From positions 186,001-250,000 of the forward strand of contig NZ_WLYK01000006.1 of NCBI RefSeq assembly GCF_009707545.1: 64,000 nucleotides of DNA, in the 5' to 3' direction. This DNA is from Nakamurella alba. GTDB taxonomy: Bacteria; Actinomycetota; Actinomycetes; Mycobacteriales; Nakamurellaceae. The notes below the pieces were generated by a model. The model was not told the origin of the DNA, made no database searches, and worked only from the letters and a program-made list of their open reading frames with translations. Made by a program: the position numbers and the translations under genes. Shown here piece after piece: positions 35,500 to 44,683 of this stretch (position 1 is the stretch's first letter; each line of letters starts with the position of its first letter).

Positions 35500-36330
35500 T
35501 CAGCAGATGACCACCATGAAGAACGAGGTGTCGTGCTGCGTGTAGGGCGAGTACTGGTCGTGGATGAAGACATTCACCGAGTTCGTCCCGGCCGGCCCGG
35601 TGGCGACGACCCAGTTGTAGGCGTAGGGCGTGACCTGGAAGGCGCACCGGGAGATGTTGCGGTCGAAGGTGACCGTGTAGTTGCCGGTGCTGCTCCGCGA
35701 GGAGGAGACGGCACGGGTGGTGCCCCAGTCGAGGCTGCCGTCGACGTCGACGAACGCGGCCATCTGCGGCGCGTAGTAGCCGGTGACGTCGATGACCAGG
35801 TCGGTCGGGCCGGCGAAGTTCTTCACCGTGAGGTGCGGGCCGTTCGGCGAGCGGATCGGCAGGGTCGCGCCGGTGCCGGTGCTGATGGTGCCGTAGTTCA
35901 GCACGGTGGACGTGACCTCCGGGGTACCCGCAGCCCAGGCGCGCATGAAGCCGACGGACGACGGGTCGACCGCGGTCATGCTCACGGTGACTGCCGTTGC
36001 ACTGGACGGGATCCCGCACCCGCCGGACTTGCCGCCCTGTGGCGCGAACCCGGTCGTGCCGCTGACGTAGTAGCTCTTGGTGCTCCCGCTGGACAGTGGC
36101 GACTGACCACCGAACCGGGTGTCGACGATCCGGCACGGGGCGACCGAGGCGTAGATCGCGTCCATCTGCACGGGCAACTGGAAAGCAGTCCCGCCTCCGG
36201 GGGCAGCCCCGCCCGGTGGCTCGTTGGAGCCGTCCGGCCCGGATGAGCCGGAGGCACCGGTCATTCCGAGGGTCACCAGGCACAGCACGGTCACCACTGC
36301 GGTGACCGACGAACGGACAAGACGGTGCAT
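35500..36330 (-). CDS. Secreted surface protein of unknown function
   Basis: 276 residues; the ATG complement of 36328-36330 follows GGAGG with 5-nt spacing. A Sec signal (about 1-30) precedes a Gly/Pro-rich linker. A domain then starts YASVAPCRIVDTRFGGQSPLSSG and runs to LVIDVTGYYAP; this is the widespread actinobacterial surface domain with CRIVDTR near its start and VIDVxGY(Y/F) near its end. The last 85 residues (DVDGSLDWGTTRAVSSSRSS to FFMVVIC) form a separate beta-rich domain seen in phage and surface proteins. Cell-surface or secreted; function unknown. Confidence 0.7.
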   Translation of the reverse strand: MHRLVRSSVTAVVTVLCLVTLGMTGASGSSGPDGSNEPPGGAAPGGGTAFQLPVQMDAIYASVAPCRIVDTRFGGQSPLSSGSTKSYYVSGTTGFAPQGGKSGGCGIPSSATAVTVSMTAVDPSSVGFMRAWAAGTPEVTSTVLNYGTISTGTGATLPIRSPNGPHLTVKNFAGPTDLVIDVTGYYAPQMAAFVDVDGSLDWGTTRAVSSSRSSTGNYTVTFDRNISRCAFQVTPYAYNWVVATGPAGTNSVNVFIHDQYSPYTQHDTSFFMVVIC

Positions 36331-36355
36331 CGGAACCTCCCGGGTCAGGCCTCGA

Positions 36356-36373
36356 CGGACCGGGTCCGGTCCG
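36356..36373. promoter_or_regulatory. 18-bp palindrome upstream of the surface-protein gene
   Basis: CGGACCGG-GT-CCGGTCCG, with 8-bp perfect arms, lies 26 bp upstream of the start codon of the minus-strand surface protein and 102 bp before the VOC gene. It could be an operator or a leader hairpin. Confidence 0.4.
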
Positions 36374-36474
36374 CCGTGGTCCACGCGAGGGGCGACGGCG
36401 GCGACAGAGACCTCCGCCCAGCAGGTTCCACCGGATGCTGAGCCGCTGTCGCCCGGTCGGACTACCGTCGGCGG

Positions 36475-36849
36475 ATGGACACTCCCGACCCCGACCGGAC
36501 ACCGCCGGGCCTGACCCTGGTGCTGGATGCCGTGGACACCGCGCTGATCGCCCGGTTCTGGGCGGCCGCCCTGCGGTACGACCTGCAGGACCCGGTGGAC
36601 GTGTACCAGGTGCTGACGCCGCCGCAGTCCGGACCGGTCCTGCTGGTGCAGCGGGTCGGTGCACCCAAGTCCGGCAAGAACCGGATGCACCTGGACCTGC
36701 ACGTGAGCGATGCGGATGCGGAGTGCACCCGCCTGGAACGGCTGGGCGGCAGTCGGATCGGCACCGGCGCACTGGGCGACGTCCGGTGGGTCACCATGGC
36801 CGATCCGGAGGGCAACGAGTTCGACGTCGTCCAGGACCCGCCGGACTGA
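36475..36849 (+). CDS. VOC-superfamily (glyoxalase-like) protein
   Basis: 124 residues from ATG 36475. One VOC-type beta-alpha-beta-beta-beta unit pair is visible: LTLVLDAVDTALIARFWAAAL, MHLDLHVSDADAECTRLERLG and VTMADPEGNEFDVVQD. This glyoxalase-like branch is common in actinobacteria and has no known substrate. The metal-ligand pattern is partial (His in MHLDLHV, Glu in NEFDVV). Cytosolic single gene. Confidence 0.75.
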   Translation: MDTPDPDRTPPGLTLVLDAVDTALIARFWAAALRYDLQDPVDVYQVLTPPQSGPVLLVQRVGAPKSGKNRMHLDLHVSDADAECTRLERLGGSRIGTGALGDVRWVTMADPEGNEFDVVQDPPD

Positions 36850-36892
36850 CCTGCCGCCCGGCGATCACGTGGGATGTGATGATCAGCAGGTG

Positions 36893-37309
36893 ATGTCACC
36901 GAAGCGCCACGCCCTGACCGCCGTCGCCGCCCTCTGTCTGGCACTCACCGCCGGTTGCGGTTCCGACAGCGGCGGCGCAGGCACCACGACACCTGCCCCG
37001 ACATCGACCTCCGCGTCCGTCGCACCGGCCGGCCAGGGGGCGCCGCGGGTCACCGACAAGGCGGACAACGCCGGCATCAGCCTGACCGCCGGGGCCGATG
37101 CGTTCACGCCGGCCGCGGTGGCGATCCCGGTCGGCGGCACGGTCACGATCAAGGTGGGCGACGGCGCCGAGCACGAGATCATCGTGGGCACCGAGGCGCC
37201 GTTCACCCTGGCCGCGGGTGACACGAAGATCTTCGCGTTCGATTCCCCCGGCACCTTCGACATCGGTGACATCCGGACCAAGGCGCAGGCGGTCGTCACC
37301 GTCGGCTGA
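36893..37309 (+). CDS. Cupredoxin-like lipoprotein lacking the copper cysteine
   Basis: 138 residues from ATG 36893 (a GTG one codon earlier is possible). Lipobox LTAGC gives Cys22. A Ser/Thr/Pro/Ala linker precedes a cupredoxin-like beta sandwich (GADAFTPAAVAIPVGGTVTI, AEHEIIVG, DTKIFAFDSPGTFDIGD). One His sits at the usual first-ligand place (AEHEI), but there is no Cys after the signal region. A type-1 copper site as in plastocyanin is therefore not formed. It is probably an electron-inactive or differently liganded relative. Confidence 0.7.
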   Translation: MSPKRHALTAVAALCLALTAGCGSDSGGAGTTTPAPTSTSASVAPAGQGAPRVTDKADNAGISLTAGADAFTPAAVAIPVGGTVTIKVGDGAEHEIIVGTEAPFTLAAGDTKIFAFDSPGTFDIGDIRTKAQAVVTVG

Positions 37310-37346
37310 GCACAGAACCCTTGCCGGGAAGAGACTTCCGCGAATC

Positions 37347-38003
37347 TCAGCCGGAGACTGCGCGCCGCGAGGTGCGGCTCCGACCCCGCACTGCGGCTCC
37401 GGTCATCGACGACACCATCGCCCGGTAGGCATCCAGCGAGCGCTCGCCGTTGGCCAGGTCACCGGTGATCAGGTAGTCGACGATGATCCCGCGCAGGGTG
37501 GCCAGGGTGAGCCGGGAGACGGTGCGGGCGGCGGACTCCTCCATGCCGTCCGCCTCCGCCGCGACCGTGAAGAAGTGCACCCAGCCGTCGACCGCCGTAC
37601 TGGCGAAATCGTCGAACCGGTCGGGCTCCTCGAACCGGCGCGAAGCCATGTGGAAGAACAGCTGCATGTCGCTGATGTGGCCGGCATGCACGTAGTAGTT
37701 CCAGAACCGGCCGATCGCCTCGTCGAGCCCGATCGGCGGCGGCGCACCGAGCAGCGCGATGGTGTCGTTCCGGAGCAACTTCATCACCCGGCCGAGCAGT
37801 TCGTCCCGGCTGCCGAAGTGGTAGATCAGCATCCGACTGGACGTGCCGAGGTCGGCGGCGATCGCACCCAGGGCGAAGCCCTCCGGACCGCGGTCCCGCA
37901 GGATCTGGGTGATGGCCGGCAGCATCTCCGAGGCCTTCGAGTCGGCCTCCAGCGACCGCGGTGAGCGGACGTGCTTCCGCTCCGCTGCCCCCGGTCCGGT
38001 CAT
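37347..38003 (-). CDS. TetR-family regulator, last gene of the Opp/DUF1028 operon
   Basis: 218 residues from the ATG complement of 38001-38003. The N-terminal HTH (GPEGFALGAIAADLGTSSRMLIYHFGSRDELL) is well preserved, and the ligand domain has conserved aromatic stretches (FWNYYVHAGHISDMQLFFHMA). It begins 35 bp after the stop of the ABC ATPase gene and so is likely the distal gene of the operon that starts at 47949. It is the best candidate to bind the two TGTAA-N5-TTACA sites at the operon front. Confidence 0.85.
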   Translation of the reverse strand: MTGPGAAERKHVRSPRSLEADSKASEMLPAITQILRDRGPEGFALGAIAADLGTSSRMLIYHFGSRDELLGRVMKLLRNDTIALLGAPPPIGLDEAIGRFWNYYVHAGHISDMQLFFHMASRRFEEPDRFDDFASTAVDGWVHFFTVAAEADGMEESAARTVSRLTLATLRGIIVDYLITGDLANGERSLDAYRAMVSSMTGAAVRGRSRTSRRAVSG

Positions 38004-38038
38004 GCCGGACAATGTAGCCGTTCCGGCGGCTTCCGGGA

Positions 38039-38968
38039 CTACGCCTGCGTGGTCGTGGTGCATCGGACGCGGTGTCCCGGCGCGATCTCCACCAGGCCGA
38101 TCCCGTGGTCCGTGCAGGCCCCCGGGACCGGGCAGGCCGTGGCACCGGACACGCCGGCCATGTCACGGGCGACCGCGGCCGGGTCCCACCGCACTCGCGG
38201 GTCGATCGGCGGGACCGCATCGATGAGCGCCCGGGTGTAGGGATGCGCCGGCGCGGACAGGATGACCTCGGTCGGGCCGGTCTCCAACAACCGCCCGCGG
38301 TACATGACCAGCACGGTGTCCGCCAACCGCTGCACGCTGGACATGTCGTGGGTGACCATCAGGTAGCCGGTGCCGAACTCGTCCTGCAACCCGGCCAGTG
38401 TCGCGATCAGCCGGCTGCGCACCGTCTGGTCCAGACTGGCGGTCGGCTCGTCCAGCACCACCACGTTCGGCGAGGCCACCAGCGCCCGCGCGACGGCCAC
38501 CCGCTGGGCCTGTCCGCCGGAGAGCTCGCGCGGTCGCCGGTCCAGGAAATCACCGTCCAGCCCGACCTTCTCGAGCACGGTGACGACCGCCGTCTCGGTG
38601 GCGTCCCGGTCCTTCACACCCAGCCGGCGGAGCGGCTCCGCCACCGAGCGGCGCACGCTCCACATCGGGTCCAGCGACTGGTCCGGATGCTGGAACACCA
38701 TCTGCACCCGGGGCCGGTCGCCGATGTCGCCCACGGCCACGGGGGCGGTGAACGTACCGTCCGGCTCCCCGGTCCAGCCGATCGACCCGGCGGTCAGCTG
38801 TTGCAGGCCCGCGACCACCCGCGCGGTCGACGACTTGCCGGACCCGGACTCGCCGACCAACGCAACGGTGCACCCCTCCGGAATGCTCAACGAGACACCC
38901 TGTACGGCATGCACCTTCGTGCGGCCGCTGTAGATGACCGACGCATCGGTCAGGGTCAATGCCCTCAT
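38039..38968 (-). CDS. ABC importer ATP-binding protein, OppF/DppF type
   Basis: 309 residues; ATG complement of 38966-38968 with GGAGG upstream. Walker A GESGSGKSST, Q-loop with VFQHPDQSLDP, signature LSGGQAQR, Walker B VVVLDEPTASLD and switch His (VTHDMSS) are all present. The C-terminal oligopeptide-transporter extension carries conserved Cys (ATACPVPGACTDHG, HRVRCTT). Its start overlaps the stop of the other ATPase gene by 4 bp (ATGA), so the two subunits are translationally coupled and form the heterodimeric motor of the importer. Confidence 0.92.
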   Translation of the reverse strand: MRALTLTDASVIYSGRTKVHAVQGVSLSIPEGCTVALVGESGSGKSSTARVVAGLQQLTAGSIGWTGEPDGTFTAPVAVGDIGDRPRVQMVFQHPDQSLDPMWSVRRSVAEPLRRLGVKDRDATETAVVTVLEKVGLDGDFLDRRPRELSGGQAQRVAVARALVASPNVVVLDEPTASLDQTVRSRLIATLAGLQDEFGTGYLMVTHDMSSVQRLADTVLVMYRGRLLETGPTEVILSAPAHPYTRALIDAVPPIDPRVRWDPAAVARDMAGVSGATACPVPGACTDHGIGLVEIAPGHRVRCTTTTQA

Positions 38969-39762
38969 CCCGCCACCTCCCGCCCGGCCGCCCGGCCCTC
39001 GTGCACGGCCGTCGCGGCAGCCACCAGGTCCTGTGTGTACTGCTGGGTCGGCGCGTGGAAGATGTCGTCCACGCTGCCGGTCTCGACGATCCGGCCCCGG
39101 TACAGCACGACCACCCGGGTGCACATCTGGGCCACCACGCCGAGGTCGTGCGTGATGAACAGGACGCCGCGATTGCTGTCAGAGGTGGTGCGTCGGAACA
39201 GGTCCAGGATCTGCGCCTGCACGGTCACGTCGAGCCCGGTGGTCGGCTCGTCGGCGATCAACAGTTCCGGGTCGGCGGCGATCGCAAGCCCGATCATCAC
39301 CCGTTGGTTCATCCCGCCGGAGAGCTCGTGCGGGTACGACCGGCGCACCCGCTCCGGGTCGTCGATCCCGACCGAGAGCAGCAGTTCCTCGACCTGCGCC
39401 GCCCCGGCCCGCCGCTGCCCGCGGGACCGCAGCAGCCGGATCACCTGGGCGCCGATCCGCATCGTGGGATTCAGCGCGCCACGCGGGTTCTGGAAGACGA
39501 TCGAGATCCGCGGCCGGACCGACGTGCGCCCGGCGGTGAGGTAGGGGTCGCCGGCCAACGTCGCGGCGCCGGCCACCGGCACGATCGCCGGCGGCAGCAG
39601 GCCGGTCAACGCCAGCGAGGTCATCGACTTGCCGGAGCCGGATTCACCGACCAGGCCGACGATCTCGCCGCGGTCGACGGCGAAGGAGACGTCGCGCAGG
39701 ATCTCCCGGCCGCCCGGTCCGTCCAGCGACAGGCCGGTCACCTCGAGCAGGGCGTCGCTCAT
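38965..39762 (-). CDS. ABC importer ATP-binding protein, OppD/DppD type
   Basis: 265 residues from the ATG complement of 39760-39762. Walker A GESGSGKSMT, VFQNPRGALNP at the Q-loop, signature LSGGMNQR, Walker B LLIADEPTTGLD and His switch FITHDLGVV are visible. It is shorter than typical OppD, with the C-terminal Cys-rich extension absent. The gene overlaps the permease gene upstream and the second ATPase gene downstream by 4 bp each. Confidence 0.92.
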   Translation of the reverse strand: MSDALLEVTGLSLDGPGGREILRDVSFAVDRGEIVGLVGESGSGKSMTSLALTGLLPPAIVPVAGAATLAGDPYLTAGRTSVRPRISIVFQNPRGALNPTMRIGAQVIRLLRSRGQRRAGAAQVEELLLSVGIDDPERVRRSYPHELSGGMNQRVMIGLAIAADPELLIADEPTTGLDVTVQAQILDLFRRTTSDSNRGVLFITHDLGVVAQMCTRVVVLYRGRIVETGSVDDIFHAPTQQYTQDLVAAATAVHEGRAAGREVAG

Positions 39763-40619
39763 CGGATACTCCTCTCCAGGCGGTCGCCGACGAGCTGGAA
39801 CGCGGCGGCGGCGAGCAGGATCATCAGCCCGGGGAACAGCGCGGTCCACCAGTTGCCCAGCAACAGGTCTCCCGACCCGACGGCGATCATCTGCCCCCAC
39901 TCCGGGGTGGGCGGCTGGACGCCGACACCGAGGAAGGACAGGCCCGCCAGGTCCAGCACCACCCAGCCGGCGATGAGCGAGGCCTGCACCAGCGGCGCCC
40001 GGAACGCGTTGGGCAGCACGTGCTGCAACGCCACCACCAGCGTCGGGGTGCCACTCACCCGGGCCGCGGCGACGAAATCGCGGGAACGGATCTCCAGCGC
40101 CTGCGCGCGGGTCAGCCGGACGAACTGCGGGATGTAGGCAATGGTGACGCCGATCGCGGCGTTGAGTGCGTTGTTGCCGAGGGAGGCCGCGATGACCAGA
40201 GCCAGCACGAAAGCCGGGAAGGCCATGAGGATGTCGGTGAGTCTCATGACGACCGCGTCGAACCGGCCACCGATGGTGGCGCTGATCGCCCCCACCACCG
40301 AGCCGATCGCCAGGCCGACCAGGGTCACCGCGACCGCGAGCAGCAGGTCGATCTGGATGGCGGCCATGGACCGGACGAAGATGTCCCGGCCGAAGGCGTC
40401 GGTGCCGAACCAGTGGCCCGCCGACGGTGCCTGCAGCACCGTCGACGGCGAGGCGACCGTGCCGTAGCCGGCGACGATCGGCACCACCGTGCCGAGCACG
40501 GCCATGGCACCCAGGATGCCGATGCCGACCACCAGGCCGATGTTGCGCGGGGCTTTCGGCACCATCCGGGCCGGACGGTCCTTGCGCTGCAGGGCGCGTG
40601 GCGTCAGGGTCGAGGTCAT
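39759..40619 (-). CDS. ABC importer permease, OppC/DppC type
   Basis: 286 residues from the ATG complement of 40617-40619. About six membrane segments. The N-terminal extracytoplasmic loop (HWFGTDAFGRDIFVRSM) is the OppC_N signature. The EAA-like loop (EIRSRDFVAAARVSGTPTLVVALQHVLPN) contacts the ATPases, and DLAGLSFLGVGVQPPTPEWG is strongly conserved in the family. Overlaps the OppB-type gene and the OppD-type gene by 4 bp. Confidence 0.93.
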   Translation of the reverse strand: MTSTLTPRALQRKDRPARMVPKAPRNIGLVVGIGILGAMAVLGTVVPIVAGYGTVASPSTVLQAPSAGHWFGTDAFGRDIFVRSMAAIQIDLLLAVAVTLVGLAIGSVVGAISATIGGRFDAVVMRLTDILMAFPAFVLALVIAASLGNNALNAAIGVTIAYIPQFVRLTRAQALEIRSRDFVAAARVSGTPTLVVALQHVLPNAFRAPLVQASLIAGWVVLDLAGLSFLGVGVQPPTPEWGQMIAVGSGDLLLGNWWTALFPGLMILLAAAAFQLVGDRLERSIR

Positions 40620-41677
40620 GCCGCCACCTCCGGGCGACGGGCCGACGGCCGGGTCCGGCGGGCCGCCGGTGCGGTGCGTACCCGCGGATCGACCACGGTG
40701 TAGAGGATGTCGAGCACGGTGTTGAGCAGCACGTAGATGATGCCGACCAGCAGCGCGAAACCGCGCAGGGCGTTCAGGTCGTGCGACTGCAGCGCCTGGT
40801 AGGCGTACTGGCCGATGCCCGGCCAGGAGAAGATCTGCTCGATGATGATGTTGCCGCCGAGCAGGTACCCGGCCACGATGGTGATGCCGGTGAGCACCGG
40901 CAGCAGGGAGTTGCGCAGCCCGTCCCGGAACAGGATCGAGGTGCTGCCGTAGCCGAAGAGCCTTGACGTGCGGGTGAAGTCGGAGTCGAGAGCGCGGATC
41001 GTCGACGACCGGACGTTCTTGATGATCGACGGCGTCACCACCAACCCGAGCACGAGGCACGGCAGCGCGATGGACCGCAGCGCCACCCCGGCCAGTTCCG
41101 GGTCACCGGCCAGCAGCGCGTCGACGACGTAGGAGCCGGTGACCGTGTCCGGGGCGTCGTACCCGCGCGGCAGCCGGCCGACCGGGCTGGGGAACCAGCC
41201 GAGGATGTTGCAGAACAGCAGCACCGCCATCAGGCCGACCCAGAAGGTCGCGGTGGAGGAGGCCAGCAGGGCGAAACCTCTGACCGCGCCGTCGGTCACA
41301 CCGCCCGCCGAGCGAGCGGCCAGGGCGCCGAGCACGATGCCGACGACCAGCGCGATGAGCAGCGCGCCGAGGCTCAGCTCCAGCGAGGCTGGCAGCCGGT
41401 CCAGCAGCTCCTCGGTCACCGACCCCTGGGTACGGATCGACTGCCCGAAGTCGAACTGCACGACCCCGACGAGGTAGTTCCAGAACTGCACGGGCAGGGC
41501 GCGGTCGAGCCCGTACTGCACGCGGAGCGCCTGGATCTGCTCCTCGGTGGCGTACTGACCGGCCTGGGTGCGGGCCGCGTCGCCGGGCAGCAGGTAGGTG
41601 ATCAGGAAGACCACGACCACCACCCCGGCGATGCTGATCAGCGCGAGACCCAGCCGGTGCGCGATGTACCGCAGCAC
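40616..41677 (-). CDS. ABC importer permease, OppB/DppB type
   Basis: 353 residues from a GTG whose complement is 41675-41677; GAGGAGG five to eight bases upstream sets the start. Family features: LRYIAHRLGLALISIAGVVV, LPGDAARTQ, the EAA-like LDSDFTRTSRLFGYGSTSILFRDGLRNS and the closing YLLGGNIIIEQIFSWPGIGQYAYQAL. About six membrane segments. A basic C-terminal tail follows. The 65-bp gap to the upstream solute-binding gene is the largest within the core of the operon. Confidence 0.93.
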   Translation of the reverse strand: MLRYIAHRLGLALISIAGVVVVVFLITYLLPGDAARTQAGQYATEEQIQALRVQYGLDRALPVQFWNYLVGVVQFDFGQSIRTQGSVTEELLDRLPASLELSLGALLIALVVGIVLGALAARSAGGVTDGAVRGFALLASSTATFWVGLMAVLLFCNILGWFPSPVGRLPRGYDAPDTVTGSYVVDALLAGDPELAGVALRSIALPCLVLGLVVTPSIIKNVRSSTIRALDSDFTRTSRLFGYGSTSILFRDGLRNSLLPVLTGITIVAGYLLGGNIIIEQIFSWPGIGQYAYQALQSHDLNALRGFALLVGIIYVLLNTVLDILYTVVDPRVRTAPAARRTRPSARRPEVAA

Positions 41678-41742
41678 GGCGCTCCTCCTCTCGGGCGGTA
41701 CCCCGCAGGTGCCGCCCGGGCGGGCGGCACCTGCGGAGCGGA

Positions 41743-43419
41743 TCACTGGACGGACAGGTACCGGAAGTACGGCAGTGCGTCGTCGGGCTGGGTGATCCCG
41801 CTGACGTTCGGGTTGGACACCACCAGGTAGTTCCGGGCGTACAGGTAGGCCATCGGCGCCTCGTCGATGGCGATCTGCTGCGCCGTCTGCGAGAGCCCGT
41901 CCCGGGTGGCCACGTCGGCCTCGGAGATCGCCTCGGTGAGAGTGCTGTCGATCTCGGCGTTGTCGAACCCGGTGTAGTTCACGAAAGAACCGGAGCTGAG
42001 CAGGAAGAACATCTGGTAGACGGCGTCCTGGCCCCACGAGTACCACTCGCCGAGGAACATCTGCAGCTGCTTCTCACCCAGCTTCTGGGTGTACTCCGAG
42101 CTCTGCAGCTGCTCGACGTTCAGCGTGACACCGCCCTCCTGCAGCGCACTCTGGATGAAGGTGGCGGACTCCACCGAGGTGGGATCGGCGGCATTCACCG
42201 ACAGGGTGAGCGTCAGGTCGGACACGCCGGCCTCGGCCAGCAGCGCCTTCGCCTTCGCCACGTCGGTCGGGTAGGCGACCTTCGTGCCGTCGGGATCCAG
42301 CGAGGAGGCCATCGGGTAGGGCGCCGGGCCGTAGGCGTCGTTCGCGAAGCCCTGCATGACCTCGGTACGCAGCGTGTCGTAGGGCACCAGGTACGAGATC
42401 GCCTGGCGCACCCTGACGTCCTTCAGCACCGGGTCGGCGTTGTTGAAGCCGAGGTAGGCGAGCTGGCTGGCGGAGCTGGCAGTCACCTTGACCGCCGCAT
42501 CGCTCTCGGCCTGCTTGGCCAGCTTCGGGGTGAGCCCCATCGCCAGGTCCAGCTGACCCTGCTGCAGCGCCAGGTACTGCTGATTCGGGTCCGAGACGTT
42601 CTTCACCGTCACGGTTTCCGGCGCCGCCGAGGTGTCGCTCGCGGTGTAGGCCGGATTCTTGGCAAGCACGATCTCCGCGTCACCGGGCCAGCTCTCGACC
42701 ACGTACGGGCCGGATGACACGTTGTTCTTGGAGAAGTACGCGGTGGCCCAGGGGTCGTCCGCGGTCTTGTTCGCCTCGCCCACGGCCTTCGGCAGGATGC
42801 CGAAGATCGGGAAGGACAGGAACTTCTCCATCAGCGGCGCCTCGAACTGCGTGGCGATGGTGAGCGTGGTGTCGTCGACGGCCGTGATGTCCGTCGTCTC
42901 GTCCTCGATGCCGATGTACACCTTGAACGCGTTGGCGTAGCTCTCCGGCGACAGGCTGCGCTGCAGCGTGTACACGACATCCTCGGCGGTGAGCGGGGTC
43001 CCGTCCTGGAACGTCAGCCCCGGCTTGAGCGTGATGGTCAGCAGGGTGCCGGCCGCGTCCCACTCGAGCGACTCGGCGAGCTCGGGCTGGTAGGTCGCAT
43101 CGCCGACCAACAGTCCGTCCTGCTCGGTGTACTCCTGCGACACCAGGGTGCCGTAGATGTTGTTGGTGATCATGAAGCCTGTGTTCGACTTGAAGACGAT
43201 CGGGTCGAGGACGCCGACGGCCCCGTAGCCGATGATGACGTCCTTCGAGGGGGCGGCCCCTCCGGACGAGGCGCCGCTGCCGGCGGCACTCGAGCCGGTC
43301 GACGCCCCGGACGTACCACCGGAGGTCTCGCTGGAGGACGAACAGCCGGCGACGAGCAGGGCGGCCGCGGTGGCGACCGCGACCCCCCTCGCGACCCGGA
43401 CAGCGGTACGGCGGATCAT
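41743..43419 (-). CDS. ABC importer solute-binding lipoprotein, SBP family 5
   Basis: 558 residues from the ATG complement of 43417-43419, 6 nt after AGGAGA; a second ATG two codons earlier overlaps that site. The signal ends LLVAGCSSSS (lipobox) and is followed by a Ser/Gly linker. The DppA/OppA-type domain has the LTITLKPGLTFQDGTPLTAEDVVYTLQRS motif region and the usual YNFSSGPYVV-like core (FSKNNVSSGPYVVESW). It captures a peptide- or opine-like solute outside the membrane for the permeases encoded next to it. Confidence 0.93.
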   Translation of the reverse strand: MIRRTAVRVARGVAVATAAALLVAGCSSSSETSGGTSGASTGSSAAGSGASSGGAAPSKDVIIGYGAVGVLDPIVFKSNTGFMITNNIYGTLVSQEYTEQDGLLVGDATYQPELAESLEWDAAGTLLTITLKPGLTFQDGTPLTAEDVVYTLQRSLSPESYANAFKVYIGIEDETTDITAVDDTTLTIATQFEAPLMEKFLSFPIFGILPKAVGEANKTADDPWATAYFSKNNVSSGPYVVESWPGDAEIVLAKNPAYTASDTSAAPETVTVKNVSDPNQQYLALQQGQLDLAMGLTPKLAKQAESDAAVKVTASSASQLAYLGFNNADPVLKDVRVRQAISYLVPYDTLRTEVMQGFANDAYGPAPYPMASSLDPDGTKVAYPTDVAKAKALLAEAGVSDLTLTLSVNAADPTSVESATFIQSALQEGGVTLNVEQLQSSEYTQKLGEKQLQMFLGEWYSWGQDAVYQMFFLLSSGSFVNYTGFDNAEIDSTLTEAISEADVATRDGLSQTAQQIAIDEAPMAYLYARNYLVVSNPNVSGITQPDDALPYFRYLSVQ

Positions 43420-43507
43420 GGGCATTCTCCTGGGAACGGGCGTGCACGGGACACCCGCGGGCCGGGACGGCCTGCGGGGTAGGGCAACTCACTGCGTGGT
43501 GGTGCGG

Positions 43508-44683
43508 TCAGCCTTCCTGCAGCCGGCGGACGGCCAGTTCCGCGAGGAAGGAGGCGATCTGCGGGACGACCGAGTCGTCGAACCGGACGTCGGCCGAGTG
43601 GTTGGTCGGCAGCACCGAGTACGGCGGCGGGCCGGCCGCGGCGCCGACGAGCACGAAGGCGCCGCCGGTCTGCTGCAGGAACAGCGAGAAGTCCTCCGCG
43701 ATCATCTCCGGGAAGGCCATTGCCCGGTGCTTCTCCGGCCCGAACAGGTCGGCCACCACCTTCTCCACCAGGACCGCCCCGGAGGCGTCGGTGATCGTCG
43801 GCGGCAGGTCGGCCGTGGTCACCGCGTCGACGGTGAGACCGTAGGCGCCGGCGATGGACCGGCTGATGTCGACGATCTGCGCCTCGGTGGACCGGGCCCG
43901 CTCCGCGGTGGTGGCGCGCAGGCTGATCCGCAGCACGGCATCGTCGGGGATGACGTTGCCGGCCGTCCCCGCCACGAGCGATCCGACGGTGGCGACGATC
44001 GGGTCGCCCGGCGAACTGCGTTGGGCCACCAGGGTCTGGATCGCGGTGACCACCAGCGCCGCGGTGGTGACCGGGTCGAGCGCCTGGTGCGGCCGGGCGG
44101 CGTGGCCGCCGCGGCCGTTGATGGTGAGGGTGAAGTTCGAGGTGGCACCCATGACGGCACCCTCCCGGCACTGGAAGGTGCCGGGCTCGCAGTAGGACAG
44201 CACGTGCACGCCGTACGAGGCCACCGGCAGCTCACCGGTGGTGAGCAGCACGCCCTCGTCGATCAGCAGCTGGGCCCCGCCGGCGCCCTCCTCGCCGGGC
44301 TGGAAGACGGCCAGCACCGTGCCGGCCAGTTCGTCACGCCGGCCGGCGAGCTCGTGGACCGCGCCGACCAGCCCGGCCATGTGCAGGTCGTGACCGCAGG
44401 CGTGCATGTTCTCGTTGTCCGAGGCGAACTCGAGATCGCCACGTTCCCGCACCGGCAGTGCGTCCATGTCGGCCCGCAACAGCACCGTCGGACCGGGGCG
44501 GTCACCGCGGATCACCGCAGTGATGGCCGAACTGCTTTCGTAGCAGCGTATCTCCAGCTCGAGGCCGGTCAGCGCAGTGAGCAGTTCCGCCTGCGTGCGG
44601 GGCAGGTCCAGTGCGAGTTCCGGCATGGAGTGCAGCCGTCGGCGCAGCGCGACCAGGTCGGGCGCAGGGACCACCCCGGTCAC
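43508..44683 (-). CDS. M20-family amidohydrolase/metallopeptidase
   Basis: 391 residues from a GTG whose complement is 44681-44683, overlapping the preceding stop by 4 bp (GTGA). Zinc-site motifs of the M20D (hippurate hydrolase/IAA-amino acid hydrolase) branch are clear: LLRADMDALPV, MHACGHDLHMAGLVGA, FQPGEEGAGGAQLL, and NHSADVRFDD. It cleaves N-acyl or carboxy-terminal amide bonds in the cytosol. In this operon it probably acts on the imported solute. Confidence 0.9.
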   Translation of the reverse strand: MTGVVPAPDLVALRRRLHSMPELALDLPRTQAELLTALTGLELEIRCYESSSAITAVIRGDRPGPTVLLRADMDALPVRERGDLEFASDNENMHACGHDLHMAGLVGAVHELAGRRDELAGTVLAVFQPGEEGAGGAQLLIDEGVLLTTGELPVASYGVHVLSYCEPGTFQCREGAVMGATSNFTLTINGRGGHAARPHQALDPVTTAALVVTAIQTLVAQRSSPGDPIVATVGSLVAGTAGNVIPDDAVLRISLRATTAERARSTEAQIVDISRSIAGAYGLTVDAVTTADLPPTITDASGAVLVEKVVADLFGPEKHRAMAFPEMIAEDFSLFLQQTGGAFVLVGAAAGPPPYSVLPTNHSADVRFDDSVVPQIASFLAELAVRRLQEG

